From Synechococcus sp. CO36386bin_37 (GTDB taxonomy: Bacteria; Cyanobacteriota; Cyanobacteriia; PCC-6307; Cyanobiaceae): a DNA stretch of 12,301 bases. The position numbers and the translations under genes are program-made. Where the stretch lies: the NCBI GenBank assembly GCA_011525445.1, contig WTGE01000349.1:1-12301 (forward strand), given 5' to 3'. A model generated the notes under the pieces. The model had not been told where the DNA came from, did not search any database, and saw only the letters and a list, made by a program, of their open reading frames with translations. Shown piece after piece: positions 1 through 7,185 of the stretch (position 1 is its first letter; the number at the start of each line of letters is the position of its first letter).

Positions 1-1465
1 TCACCAAAGCCGTGCGTCGATCGAGGCGTCCCTGCTCCAGCTGTTCTTTCAAGACGTTGCTGTAGATGGAGCGTCTTTCACTCTTGGCCTTTGCGGGAAG
101 AGCTTTTGCCAAGGTGAAGACCTCGGCGGGGCTCAGATCTTGAAGACGACGTCCGCCGAGCAGATCGGCGAGCTGATCTCCAAGTTTGGTCAATTGCTTG
201 CGCAGGCTTGTGCTGGTGCTCTCCCGTTCGTAGAGCTGTTGACTGCGGTTCCAACCCCGATAGAGCCACATGGCCATGATCGCCATCACTGCCAGCCTGA
301 AGACGGCATGGCCGCGAGGTCCTGTCCATGGCAACGGGCTGCCTTTGAAGATGAAGTAGCTGTTCACCGCGATGACGGTGCTCAGCAATCGAGTTCTGTG
401 AATGGCAATCTCTTTTGCGTTGGGATGTTCGCTTTGCCGGACGCGCTTTTCTTGCCAGCGCTCGAGCTGCTGTAACAGGAGCTGGGAGATCGCTGCGGCA
501 CCCGCGATGAAGAGCGGAACGGCGATCAGCCTTGGAAGGGTGGGCCATCCATCCGGAAGAATGGATTGCCAGGCCATTGAGGCCAGACGGTTGTCGTAGG
601 TGTAAAGGTGACTTTTGAGGTAATCGAGGTATTCAAATGTCGCGCCTGTCGGTGCGTAACTTTCGATCACCAAAAAGAAGCTGATGACAAGGCCTGGATA
701 GGAATACCAGGCCCAGTTGAGTCCTCGCTTCCTCTGGAGATTGGCCCAGTAATGACGCTCCGCATCGATGTCCATGCATGGTTTGCTGCAAGCGACGCAG
801 GCGCTGACATCGGCTTGTCCTGCTTCTCCTGCTTTCGTGCGACACATCGATTGAGTGGTACGTGATGTCGGGTTGAGATGGGCATCACGCCCCGGCAGGC
901 TGCGCGGGCCGGTTATCACTTGTTGCGCGACTCCGAAAGGGCAGAAATACTGACACCAGGTTTTGCCGGCATAAGCCCAGCCCGTGATGAGGGCCCCGAA
1001 AAGAGCGGCCCCACACATCAAGGCAAGGACGATGCCATTGCTGTTGGCAATGAGAATTCTTATGGTTAAACCTGCGATCAGCAGGCTCCACTGCAGCTGA
1101 ATGTGATGACGGCCAAGCCAGGATGATTCGTCAACGAAGACAAGCCTTTTTTTGCCGCGTGTATCGGTGATGGTCCTCTGCATGCCAAGGGCTTTGGCAA
1201 GCTGGGAGACAAAGGAGAGTGGGCAAATTCGGCGCCAGAGTGCATGGCTGAACACCACGCAGAGCAAGACAGCAGGTAGCCCGACATTCCAGAAAAGGTC
1301 ATTCGCGATGCTGTCGCTGCAAATTGTCAAGTCTCTGCAGATGGCCGGGCGTGCCACGTCTCCCGTCGGCAACACCATCACCAGAAGCAGAATCAGCCAT
1401 CCTCCAAGCAGAAGCCAGCGCAGAATATGCAGATGCCGTTCATCTTGAGCTTCAGGATGCATCAT
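1..1465 (-). CDS. Polytopic membrane iron-sulfur protein, polyferredoxin-like (NapH/CcoG/NosR-type core), C-terminus cut by window edge
   Basis: The minus strand is open without a stop from 1465 to the left edge, giving 488 codons. Hydrophobic segments lie near residues 14-33, 57-76, 123-162 (probably two), 255-268, 310-331 and 386-402. Cysteines form a pattern typical of membrane-bound [4Fe-4S] electron-transfer proteins: a CPLSF motif at 81-85, WCQYFCPFG at 170-178 (Cx3CP), C208, and CVACSKPC at 223-230. NapH, CcoG and NosR share the Cx3CP and clustered-Cys arrangement, so a role in membrane electron transfer is inferred; the partner is unknown. After the last hydrophobic segment comes a charged region from about 403 to the end (RRSIYSNVLKEQLEQGRLD at 464-482), probably cytoplasmic, unassigned and incomplete. 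ATG 1465 (MMHPEAQ) is the best start; a TTG at 1474 is the alternative, and a stop at 1511-1513 limits further extension. No strong ribosome site is visible. It follows tsaE after 53 bases, so co-transcription is likely. Confidence 0.8.
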   Translation of the reverse strand, partial: MMHPEAQDERHLHILRWLLLGGWLILLLVMVLPTGDVARPAICRDLTICSDSIANDLFWNVGLPAVLLCVVFSHALWRRICPLSFVSQLAKALGMQRTITDTRGKKRLVFVDESSWLGRHHIQLQWSLLIAGLTIRILIANSNGIVLALMCGAALFGALITGWAYAGKTWCQYFCPFGVAQQVITGPRSLPGRDAHLNPTSRTTQSMCRTKAGEAGQADVSACVACSKPCMDIDAERHYWANLQRKRGLNWAWYSYPGLVISFFLVIESYAPTGATFEYLDYLKSHLYTYDNRLASMAWQSILPDGWPTLPRLIAVPLFIAGAAAISQLLLQQLERWQEKRVRQSEHPNAKEIAIHRTRLLSTVIAVNSYFIFKGSPLPWTGPRGHAVFRLAVMAIMAMWLYRGWNRSQQLYERESTSTSLRKQLTKLGDQLADLLGGRRLQDLSPAEVFTLAKALPAKAKSERRSIYSNVLKEQLEQGRLDRRTALV

Positions 1466-1518
1466 CTCAGCCAAGGCTTGAAGTAGATCTAAGGGTTGTT
1501 TGGTGATTCGTCATCGGA

Positions 1519-2010
1519 CTACTTTCTTGGTGGCTTAAGGGTGGCCATGCGTCCGCCGCCGGGCTCATATCCGAGATCCAAAACCCATGCTTCAGGAAGA
1601 GAAAAATTCAGCCGCTCTGGCCACTCCACTACGAGCAAAGCTCCCTGGGCCCTGGCTTCTTCCTCCTCTTGCATGAACAGGTCATTGGCAGCACTTGCAT
1701 GTTCCAGCCGATACAGATCGATGTGGATCAGTGGTGGACAGCCTTCGGGATAGTGCTGGGCAAGCGCGAAGGTTGGGCTGGTGATGGGTTCGTTGATCCC
1801 CAAAGCATCAGCAAGTCCTTGTACCAGTGATGTTTTACCGGCTCCAAGGGGACCCCTCAGCAACAGCACGTCGTGTGGTTTGAGGTGTGCCGCCAAGCGT
1901 TGTCCCAGATTTTGAGTGGCGTCCAGATTCTCGAGAATCAGCGTCCCATCTGTAGATTGACCGCCAATGGAGCCCGAAGTCTCGGCATCTCCGCAGTACT
2001 TATCGTTCAC
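1519..2010 (-). CDS. tsaE: tRNA threonylcarbamoyladenosine biosynthesis ATPase TsaE
   Basis: TsaE is the P-loop ATPase that works with TsaB and TsaD to make N6-threonylcarbamoyladenosine at position 37 of ANN-decoding tRNAs, in the cytoplasm. Using the GTG at 2010 the protein has 163 residues, a normal family length. The Walker A loop is GPLGAGKTS at 53-61. Other family motifs are SPTF at 78-81, HIDLYRL at 96-102 and VVEWPERL at 127-134. The frame stays open upstream to a TTG at 2070, but that start would run 36 bases into ahcY on the other strand and would add 20 residues without family character. GTG 2010 has GGGGAGG just upstream, at a short 2-base spacing. The start is less certain than the identity. 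It is divergent from ahcY and probably heads a minus-strand operon with the iron-sulfur membrane protein. Confidence 0.9.
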   Translation of the reverse strand: MNDKYCGDAETSGSIGGQSTDGTLILENLDATQNLGQRLAAHLKPHDVLLLRGPLGAGKTSLVQGLADALGINEPITSPTFALAQHYPEGCPPLIHIDLYRLEHASAANDLFMQEEEEARAQGALLVVEWPERLNFSLPEAWVLDLGYEPGGGRMATLKPPRK

Positions 2011-2012
2011 AT

Positions 2013-2025
2013 CCTCCCCTGGGAG
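2013..2025. promoter_or_regulatory. Near-palindromic Shine-Dalgarno element serving both ahcY and tsaE
   Basis: The sequence CCTCCCCTGGGAG is nearly self-complementary. On the plus strand GGGAG (2021-2025) lies 9 bases before the ahcY ATG. On the minus strand GGGGAGG (2019-2013) lies 2 bases before the proposed tsaE GTG at 2010. With only 24 bases between the two starts, promoters for each gene must lie inside or antisense to the other. The element is seen directly; its use on both strands is inferred and depends on the tsaE start being right. Confidence 0.45.
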
Positions 2026-2034
2026 CTTTTCAAC

Positions 2035-3465
2035 ATGGTGGCAACAGCCGAGGTAACGACCGCACTTCAAGTGGCAGAGGATTACGTCATTGCGGATATC
2101 GGTTTAGCTGATTTTGGTCGTAAGGAGCTTGATATCGCTGAGACTGAAATGCCTGGCCTGATGGCACTGCGGGCTAAGTACGGTGAGGACAAGCCCTTGA
2201 AGGGAGCTCGTATTGCCGGCTCCCTTCACATGACAATTCAGACTGCAGTTCTGATTGAAACTTTGCTGGAGCTCGGTGCAGATGTGCGCTGGGCGTCTTG
2301 CAACATTTTTTCCACCCAGGATCATGCTGCAGCTGCGATGGCCGCGCGTGGGGTCCCTGTGTTCGCAGTGAAGGGTGAGACGCTTGCGGAATACTGGGAT
2401 TACACCCACAGCATCCTCGAGTGGGGGGATGGTGGAGCTCCAAACATGATTTTGGACGACGGTGGTGATGCGACCGGGCTGGTGATGCTGGGAAGCCAGG
2501 CCGAGCAAGACATCACAGTGCTCGAGAATCCATCGAATGAAGAAGAGACGTTTCTGTTTGCTTCGATAAAGAAGAAGCTGGCGCAAGATTCGAGTTTTTA
2601 CAGCCGCATTAAGGCTGAGATTCAAGGTGTGACAGAAGAAACCACCACCGGAGTGGCCAGGCTGTACAAAATGCAAAAAAGCGGAGAGCTTCCTTTCCCC
2701 GCGATCAATGTGAACGATTCCGTCACGAAGAGCAAATTCGACAACCTGTATGGCTGTCGTGAATCGCTTGTTGACAGCATTAAACGTGCCACTGATGTCA
2801 TGGTGGCTGGCAAGCAGGCCCTGGTTGTGGGTTATGGCGATGTCGGTAAAGGGTCAGCGCAGTCCCTGCGTGGTCTCGGTGCCACGGTGTGTATTGCCGA
2901 AGTGGATCCCATATGTGCATTGCAGGCTGCCATGGAGGGGTACCGGGTTGTTCGCCTCGAAGATGTGGTGGATCAAATGGATATCTTTGTAACGGCTACA
3001 GGTAACTACCAGGTGATTCGTCATGAGCATCTGTTGAAGATGAAAGATGAAGCGATCGTCTGCAATATCGGGCACTTTGATAACGAGATCGATGTTGCTT
3101 CGCTCAAGTCCTACAAGTGGGACAACATCAAGCCACAGGTGGATCACGTCACTCTGCCAAGTGGCAACAAGATCATCCTTCTTGCAGAAGGCCGTCTTGT
3201 CAATTTGGGTTGTGCGACAGGTCACCCCAGTTTTGTTATGAGCAATTCTTTTACGAATCAGGTTTTGGCTCAGATTGAACTTTTTACCAAGGGCGATGAG
3301 TATGAAAAGGAGGTGTATGTGTTGCCAAAGCATCTAGATGAGATGGTGGCTCGCCTTCATCTTGAGAAGATCGGTGCCAAACTCACTGAGTTGAGCAAGG
3401 ATCAGGCTGATTACATCAATGTTCCAGTGGAAGGTCCCTATAAGCCTGACCACTACCGTTATTGA
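2035..3465 (+). CDS. ahcY: S-adenosyl-L-homocysteine hydrolase (adenosylhomocysteinase)
   Basis: AhcY reversibly hydrolyses S-adenosylhomocysteine to adenosine and homocysteine, using bound NAD. It relieves product inhibition of SAM methyltransferases and feeds the methionine cycle. The 476-residue product has the full set of motifs: [11 protein letters not shown] at 63-73, [12 protein letters not shown] at 89-100, DDGGD at 141-145, VTEETTTG at 199-206, [13 protein letters not shown] at 225-237, the NAD loop GYGDVGKG at 266-273, HFDNEID at 347-353, [17 protein letters not shown] at 383-399 and the C-terminal PYKPDHYRY carrying the Lys-Tyr pair that reaches the partner subunit's cofactor site. 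Residues of about 155-195 form the extra segment usual in bacterial and plant forms compared with the roughly 432-residue animal enzyme. ATG 2035 is chosen because it has GGGAG 9 bases upstream and matches the family N-terminus. The frame is open upstream to 1873, but those residues lie antisense to tsaE and show no homology-like character. It is monocistronic, ending at a strong terminator. Confidence 0.97.
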   Translation: MVATAEVTTALQVAEDYVIADIGLADFGRKELDIAETEMPGLMALRAKYGEDKPLKGARIAGSLHMTIQTAVLIETLLELGADVRWASCNIFSTQDHAAAAMAARGVPVFAVKGETLAEYWDYTHSILEWGDGGAPNMILDDGGDATGLVMLGSQAEQDITVLENPSNEEETFLFASIKKKLAQDSSFYSRIKAEIQGVTEETTTGVARLYKMQKSGELPFPAINVNDSVTKSKFDNLYGCRESLVDSIKRATDVMVAGKQALVVGYGDVGKGSAQSLRGLGATVCIAEVDPICALQAAMEGYRVVRLEDVVDQMDIFVTATGNYQVIRHEHLLKMKDEAIVCNIGHFDNEIDVASLKSYKWDNIKPQVDHVTLPSGNKIILLAEGRLVNLGCATGHPSFVMSNSFTNQVLAQIELFTKGDEYEKEVYVLPKHLDEMVARLHLEKIGAKLTELSKDQADYINVPVEGPYKPDHYRY

Positions 3466-3485
3466 TGGTTTTTGGATTGCACTGA

Positions 3486-3515
3486 GGGCTGCTAAGGCAG
3501 CCCATTTTTATTTTC
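3486..3515 (+). terminator. Intrinsic terminator of ahcY
   Basis: A perfect 7-bp GC-rich stem, GGGCTGC (3486-3492) with GCAGCCC (3497-3503), closes a TAAG tetraloop and is followed by ATTTTTATTTTC. It lies 20 bases after the ahcY stop. This is a textbook Rho-independent terminator on the plus strand. Confidence 0.92.
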
Positions 3516-3828
3516 TTCTGGTTTTGACCGTTTTTCTGTTGGAGGAGGCGGATTGTCGCAAGTTTGGTTTGCTTTTGGTGTGAATTTAGTGTCTGCGGAT
3601 CGTCTTTGATTGCATGGATTTCTTGTTTTTCTACTCCCTTTTGGATTGAACTTCTCTCGATGTTGAATCTGCTTCTGGATTGCCTCATTTAGAGGAGTGG
3701 ACTCTCTGCGGTGAAAAATCTGCATCTGCAACACAAGATCTTTAGTATTGTTGCCAGTTTCCCTTGTCGTTAATGCTCTGTTGATGGTTTTATGGGGGAT
3801 CAAAATTTTTTCCGATTAGGCGAGGCCT
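3516..3828. other. T-rich intergenic stretch with no convincing gene
   Basis: About 310 bases between the ahcY terminator and the glycosyltransferase start. The plus strand is T-rich, with several runs of four or more T, and is clearly less GC-rich than the flanking core genes. Plus-strand frames are broken by stops. Minus-strand frames stay open across parts of it, but would encode Lys/Asn/Gln/Pro-rich products with no recognisable domain. A TAGTAT hexamer at 3743-3748 could be a -10 element for the downstream gene, without a good -35. It could hold an untranslated leader, a small RNA or eroded coding DNA; the sequence does not decide. Confidence 0.5.
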
Positions 3829-4719
3829 GTGGCTATTGGTTTTTGCTTTTTGATTAAGGATAGCGTCAACAATCTCGATCTTTGGACTGCTTTTTTTCAA
3901 GGTACCTCCTCTTCGCAGTACCGCATTTATGTTCATGCCAAAACCTCTTCCCCAAGGGCTGTACCATGCGGGGCAGTTGTTGACTGTGATCCTCTCCCAA
4001 CGGCATGGGGTGAGCTCAGCCTTGTAATGGCGACACACCGTCTGTTCGATCAAGCCTCTAGAGATGGTTGCACTTCCATGATTCTTTTATCAGGAGACAT
4101 GATTCCTTTGTGGTCTTTCGAAAGGATTCATGAACACTGTCAGAGCACAAGGTTTTCGTTGCAACCAGCAGAGGGTTTAACGGAGCGGCAGTCCAGGAAA
4201 AATGCCGAGCGTTATGGGCAGATGGCGCCGTGGTTGGGTTTAGACGCTTCTCAGATGATGAAGCAAAATATGTTTTTTTCTATAAGCTCGGCGGATTATC
4301 AATCAGTGCGAGGGTTGTCTTTGAGGGACTGTCCTTTAAAGCAATTGGCCGACGAGTACTACTGGGTGAATGTATTGATCGCCTCTCGGCGCACTGTTCG
4401 CGATGATCGCTTTCTTTATTGCAATCCCGATCCAACGCGCACGCAGGCCTGCGCCCTGGATCTGACGCCTGGACTTCTCAGCGAATGCCGGAAAAGTGGC
4501 TATTTGTTTATTCGCAAAGTATCAACAGTCCACTCTGTTTCTGCTTCTATTTTAAAAGACATCTATAAGCAATTTGAACGGTCGGCCGAGGGGAGGTTGC
4601 GTTCCGAGCTTGCTTGTCAACTCAATGGAATCTTTGAGCGGTTCAATGGCTCTTGTTTCCTCGATGAATTGGCTGGTGATCTATGGAGGAAGTGCCTCAG
4701 ACTTTTGCGTTTCAAATGA
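3829..4719 (+). CDS. Core-2/I-branching enzyme-like glycosyltransferase (GT14/DUF266-like)
   Basis: The 296-residue product resembles the Core-2/I-branching beta-1,6-N-acetylglucosaminyltransferase group (GT14), especially the DUF266-like branch. Visible family features in order: an N-terminal strand GFCFLIKDSVNNLDLW (4-19) followed by YRIYVHAK (31-38), AWGELSLVMATHRLF (59-73), SMILLSGDMIPLWSFERI (83-100), ERYGQMAPWLGL (127-138), QNMFFSISSADY (146-157) and the acidic LADEYYWVNVL (173-183) where the family has its D/E-E/D-H/Y-Y motif. It likely transfers a sugar from a nucleotide-sugar donor onto a surface glycan or protein; donor and acceptor cannot be read. There is no transmembrane segment or signal peptide. 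GTG 3829 is the first start after an in-frame stop at 3817-3819, with GAGG 3 bases before it. AT content is higher than in its neighbours (for example 23 G/C in 60 bases at 4261-4320, against 37 of 60 at 7201-7260), which suggests acquisition by transfer. It stands alone between core genes. Confidence 0.75.
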   Translation: MAIGFCFLIKDSVNNLDLWTAFFQGTSSSQYRIYVHAKTSSPRAVPCGAVVDCDPLPTAWGELSLVMATHRLFDQASRDGCTSMILLSGDMIPLWSFERIHEHCQSTRFSLQPAEGLTERQSRKNAERYGQMAPWLGLDASQMMKQNMFFSISSADYQSVRGLSLRDCPLKQLADEYYWVNVLIASRRTVRDDRFLYCNPDPTRTQACALDLTPGLLSECRKSGYLFIRKVSTVHSVSASILKDIYKQFERSAEGRLRSELACQLNGIFERFNGSCFLDELAGDLWRKCLRLLRFK

Positions 4720-4726
4720 TGTTTTG

Positions 4727-4755
4727 TCTCCTCGAGGGTGGAGATATTTCTTCTG
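4727..4755 (+). terminator. Possible weak terminator after the glycosyltransferase gene
   Basis: TCTCC (4727-4731) pairs with GGAGA (4740-4744) around an 8-base loop, followed by TATTTCTTCTG. It starts 8 bases after the stop codon of the glycosyltransferase. The stem is short and the T tract interrupted, so the call is tentative. The rest of the gap to the DedA start shows nothing clear. Confidence 0.3.
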
Positions 4756-4847
4756 AGGCGACTACTGATTCCGTTCAGTCAATCACAGCACTAGCGAGGG
4801 TGCCGCTGGATCGAAAAGTATGAAACACTGGCGTCGCTTTGTTATGG

Positions 4848-5513
4848 ATGTTAATGGGTCTGTCTGAACTGATCACCCAGCTCCCTGAGCTGATTGGACA
4901 GGCCGTCGAGGCGAATCAATGGTTGGGATATGGCTCCATTTTTGCAGCCATGTTTTTGGAGAATTTGTTTCCTCCTATTCCCTCGGAATTGATCATGCCA
5001 CTGGGTGGGTTTTACGTGCAACAAGGCCAGTTGCAGTTTGTTCCAGTTGTCGTTGCTGGTTTGCTCGGGACCGTACTGGGGGCGCTGCCTTGGTATGGGA
5101 TCGGTCGTCTGATTAATGAACAACGCATTGAGCACTGGTTGGACCGCCATGGGCGTTGGATCGGCATCAGCCCTGAGGAATTGGCGCGTAGTCGCCGTTG
5201 GTTCACCCGTTACGGCACAGCTCTGGTGTTTTGGGGTCGCCTAGTCCCTGGTATCCGCACTCTGATTTCCGTTCCAGCGGGTATTGAGCTGATGCCGATG
5301 GTCCCGTTTTTAGTTTGGACCACGGCAGGCAGCTTGATCTGGACGCTGTTGCTCACCATCGCAGGGATGGTGCTTGGTGAGGGCTACAGCAACGTTGAAG
5401 TCTGGATCGATCCCGTCTCCAAGGTGATCAAGGTGGGGTTGGTGGTTGCCGTTTTGGCCGGTGGAATCTGGCTTGCCCTCAGGATTTGGCGTCGTCGTTC
5501 GTCGTCAGACTGA
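4848..5513 (+). CDS. DedA family (SNARE-associated/VTT domain) inner-membrane protein
   Basis: DedA-family proteins are polytopic inner-membrane proteins tied to envelope homeostasis and membrane potential, and some members act as lipid-carrier (undecaprenyl phosphate) translocases. The product from ATG 4848 has 221 residues. It carries the family signatures MFLENLFPPIPSELIMPLGG (35-54, with acidic E38 and E47) and GRLVPGIRTLISVPAG (130-145, with R131, P134, G135 and R137). Hydrophobic helices lie near 28-50, 64-86, 124-143, 152-177 and 196-212. The C-terminus is basic (RIWRRR). Start choice is uncertain: TTG 4839, ATG 4848 and ATG 4854 are in frame within 16 bases and none has a clear Shine-Dalgarno. 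ATG 4848 is a compromise. It is a single gene convergent with ssb; the exact substrate cannot be inferred. Confidence 0.9.
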   Translation: MLMGLSELITQLPELIGQAVEANQWLGYGSIFAAMFLENLFPPIPSELIMPLGGFYVQQGQLQFVPVVVAGLLGTVLGALPWYGIGRLINEQRIEHWLDRHGRWIGISPEELARSRRWFTRYGTALVFWGRLVPGIRTLISVPAGIELMPMVPFLVWTTAGSLIWTLLLTIAGMVLGEGYSNVEVWIDPVSKVIKVGLVVAVLAGGIWLALRIWRRRSSSD

Positions 5514-5522
5514 TTGTTGAAT

Positions 5523-5561
5523 GACCGGCTTGATGGTTGACATCAAACTCTTCAGCCGGTC
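5523..5561. repeat. Nested inverted repeat between convergent dedA-family gene and ssb
   Basis: An outer arm GACCGGC (5523-5529) pairs with GCCGGTC (5555-5561), and an inner hairpin TTGATG (5530-5535) pairs perfectly with CATCAA (5541-5546) around GTTGA. The two helices would stack on one side with an 8-base bulge opposite. It sits 9 bases after the DedA stop and 50 bases past the ssb stop, so a bidirectional transcription end is the natural guess, but neither strand has a following T run. Confidence 0.5.
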
Positions 5562-5611
5562 GCAGAAGGAACTTGATCGAATCTCGAGAAAAGAAGTTGT
5601 CTGAATGAATT

Positions 5612-5992
5612 TCAGAAAGGCACTTCTTCTTCGCTTGGGCTCCCTCCTCCAAATCCGCTGGATGAGGTTTCACTGTCGCGCCTGGATCCCAAAAGTTCGA
5701 GCCGATCGACACGAACAACGGGTTTGCTGCGCTCCTCACCGCTGTTTCGATCGGTCCAGCGATCCAGCTTGAAGCTTCCGATGATCCCGAGAAGAGAGCC
5801 TTTTTTTACGTAATCGGCTGCCACCTGGGCCTGCTTCCCCCAGATCTCAAGGTTGAACCAGTCCGGTTCGTCGTCGCGACTGCGGCGATTCACGGCAATC
5901 GTGAGATTGGCCACCATGCTTCCCGATTCGAAATAACGCACTTCTGGATCTCGGCCGGCCCGTCCGACGAGTGTGACTGAATTGACTCCCAT
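5612..5992 (-). CDS. ssb: Single-stranded DNA-binding protein
   Basis: Ssb coats single-stranded DNA during replication, recombination and repair and recruits partner proteins through its acidic tail. The 126-residue product begins with the OB-fold strand MGVNSVTLVGRAGRDPEVRY (1-20), continues through VANLTIAVNRR (27-37), DWFNLEIWGKQA (44-55), YVKKGSLLGIIGSF (61-74) and VVRVDRLELLG (92-102), then has a short Ser/Gly linker. It ends in EEEVPF, the acidic tip with terminal Pro-Phe used for protein docking. At 126 residues it is shorter than the enterobacterial form because of a short linker, as is common in cyanobacteria. ATG 5992 has AGGA about 8 bases upstream and fits the conserved N-terminus. 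It is divergent from mreB and convergent with the DedA-family gene. Confidence 0.95.
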   Translation of the reverse strand: MGVNSVTLVGRAGRDPEVRYFESGSMVANLTIAVNRRSRDDEPDWFNLEIWGKQAQVAADYVKKGSLLGIIGSFKLDRWTDRNSGEERSKPVVRVDRLELLGSRRDSETSSSGFGGGSPSEEEVPF

Positions 5993-6022
5993 GACTGTTT
6001 CCTGTTGTGTGGATCATGATGC

Positions 6023-6039
6023 GCCACGGTCATCGTGGC
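6023..6039. promoter_or_regulatory. Palindrome in the ssb-mreB divergent control region
   Basis: GCCACG (6023-6028) and CGTGGC (6034-6039) are perfect inverted arms around a 5-base GTCAT spacer. It lies 31 bases upstream of the ssb start and 89 upstream of the mreB start. A TTAAAA hexamer at 6048-6043 on the minus strand could be an ssb -10 element, which would put the palindrome at the ssb transcript start. A TAGGAT at 6100-6105 is a possible mreB -10, with no clear -35. An operator or a leader hairpin are both possible; no known regulator motif was recognised. Confidence 0.4.
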
Positions 6040-6127
6040 TGCTTTTAAGGAGTTCCACCCTCAATGCCGGATGTATCAGTCAGGGTGAGACACCCCCTCT
6101 AGGATTCGGCGACTTGTTCCATGACCA

Positions 6128-7180
6128 GTGCTCTTTCGTCGATTTCAGCTCTCCCGCGATATCGGGATCGACCTAGGCACCGCTAACACGTTGATTTACG
6201 TCTCCGGCAAGGGAATCGTGCTTCAGGAGCCGTCAGTCGTGGCGATTGATTTGGAAAGAGGCGTTCCTCTGGCCGTTGGTGATGAGGCGAAGTTGATGCT
6301 GGGTCGTACGCCCGGCAACATCCGTGCGGTTCGCCCTCTTCGTGATGGGGTGATTGCCGATTTTGATGCTGCTGAGCAAATGCTTAAGAGCTTCATACAG
6401 AAGGGCAATGAGGGGCGCGGGATCGTCGCTCCGCGCTTGGTTGTGGGTATACCCAGCGGCGTCACAGGCGTGGAGCGTCGTGCTGTTCGAGAGGCCGGGT
6501 TGGCCGGTGCCCGCGAGGTGCATCTCATCGATGAGCCCGTAGCCGCTGCGATCGGCGCTGGCTTGCCTGTCACTGAGCCAGTCGGCACCATGATTGTGGA
6601 TATCGGCGGCGGAACCACGGAGGTTGCAGTATTGAGCCTCGGTGGCACGGTTTTGAGTGAATCCGTTCGTGTGGCTGGTGATGAGATCAGCGATTCCATC
6701 GGGGTGCATCTCAAAAAGGTCCACAACCTGGTGGTGGGTGAGCGCACCGCCGAAGACATCAAGATTCGAATTGGTTCCGCATTTCCAGATAATGAGTTCG
6801 ACCAAACGGTGATGGATGTTCGAGGTCTGCACTTGTTGTCAGGATTGCCGCGCACGATTCAGCTGCAGGCCGGTGACTTGCGTGAGGCGATTGCCGAGCC
6901 GCTCAATGTGATCGTTGAAGCTGTGAAGCGCACATTGGAACGCACTCCCCCTGAGCTGGCAGCTGACATTGTTGATCGGGGCATCATGCTCGCTGGTGGT
7001 GGAGCCCTGGTGAGGGGGATCAGTGACCTGATCAGCCACGAAACCGGGATCTTCACTCATGTCGCCGAGGATCCGTTGTTGTGTGTCGTTAATGGTTGCG
7101 GGCAGGTGTTGGAGGACTACAAGCGCTTGCAGCGTGTGCTCGATACGCCTGAATTCGTTCGTTCTGCATCTAGTCTCTAG
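6128..7180 (+). CDS. mreB: Rod shape-determining protein MreB (bacterial actin homologue)
   Basis: MreB polymerises on the inner membrane and positions the sidewall peptidoglycan machinery with MreC, MreD, RodA and PBP2. The 350-residue product shows the actin-ATPase fold motifs: phosphate 1 DIGIDLGTANTLIYV (11-25, Asp15), the hinge-side IDEPVAAAIG with Glu136 (134-143), phosphate 2 VDIGGGTTEVAV (157-168, Asp158) and the adenosine motif GIMLAGGGALVRG (285-297). The N-terminal LFRRFQLSR is short and basic/hydrophobic, as in membrane-binding MreBs. GTG 6128 is taken as start because an in-frame TGA lies at 6122-6124, leaving no upstream alternative, and it gives the family N-terminus. No Shine-Dalgarno is visible, so translation may rely on another mode. 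It is the first gene of mreB-mreC-mreD-lipoprotein. Confidence 0.96.
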   Translation: MLFRRFQLSRDIGIDLGTANTLIYVSGKGIVLQEPSVVAIDLERGVPLAVGDEAKLMLGRTPGNIRAVRPLRDGVIADFDAAEQMLKSFIQKGNEGRGIVAPRLVVGIPSGVTGVERRAVREAGLAGAREVHLIDEPVAAAIGAGLPVTEPVGTMIVDIGGGTTEVAVLSLGGTVLSESVRVAGDEISDSIGVHLKKVHNLVVGERTAEDIKIRIGSAFPDNEFDQTVMDVRGLHLLSGLPRTIQLQAGDLREAIAEPLNVIVEAVKRTLERTPPELAADIVDRGIMLAGGGALVRGISDLISHETGIFTHVAEDPLLCVVNGCGQVLEDYKRLQRVLDTPEFVRSASSL

Positions 7181-7185
7181 CCCCA

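Noticed and set aside
140..1448. Several plus-strand and other-frame open frames in the left 1.4 kb
   Set aside because: All overlap the continuous minus-strand frame of the iron-sulfur membrane protein, which alone has coherent membrane helices and cysteine motifs.
1873..2034. 54-residue N-terminal extension of AhcY
   Set aside because: The extension is antisense to tsaE, while ATG 2035 has a good Shine-Dalgarno and gives the family N-terminus and length.
1985..2034. SAH riboswitch upstream of ahcY
   Set aside because: I looked because some ahcY genes carry one, but the upstream DNA is tsaE coding sequence and no matching hairpin-pseudoknot pattern was recognised.
2104..2676. Open frame on the minus strand inside ahcY
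   Set aside because: It lies opposite highly conserved AhcY motifs and has no homology-like pattern, start context or partner gene.
3416..3803. Minus-strand open frames through the ahcY terminator and the T-rich gap
   Set aside because: They encode Lys/Asn/Gln-rich low-complexity peptides, cross the terminator hairpin and show no ribosome site.
6223..6855. Two overlapping minus-strand open frames inside mreB
   Set aside because: Both are shadows of the MreB reading frame; composition is Ser/Arg/Pro-rich without structure.
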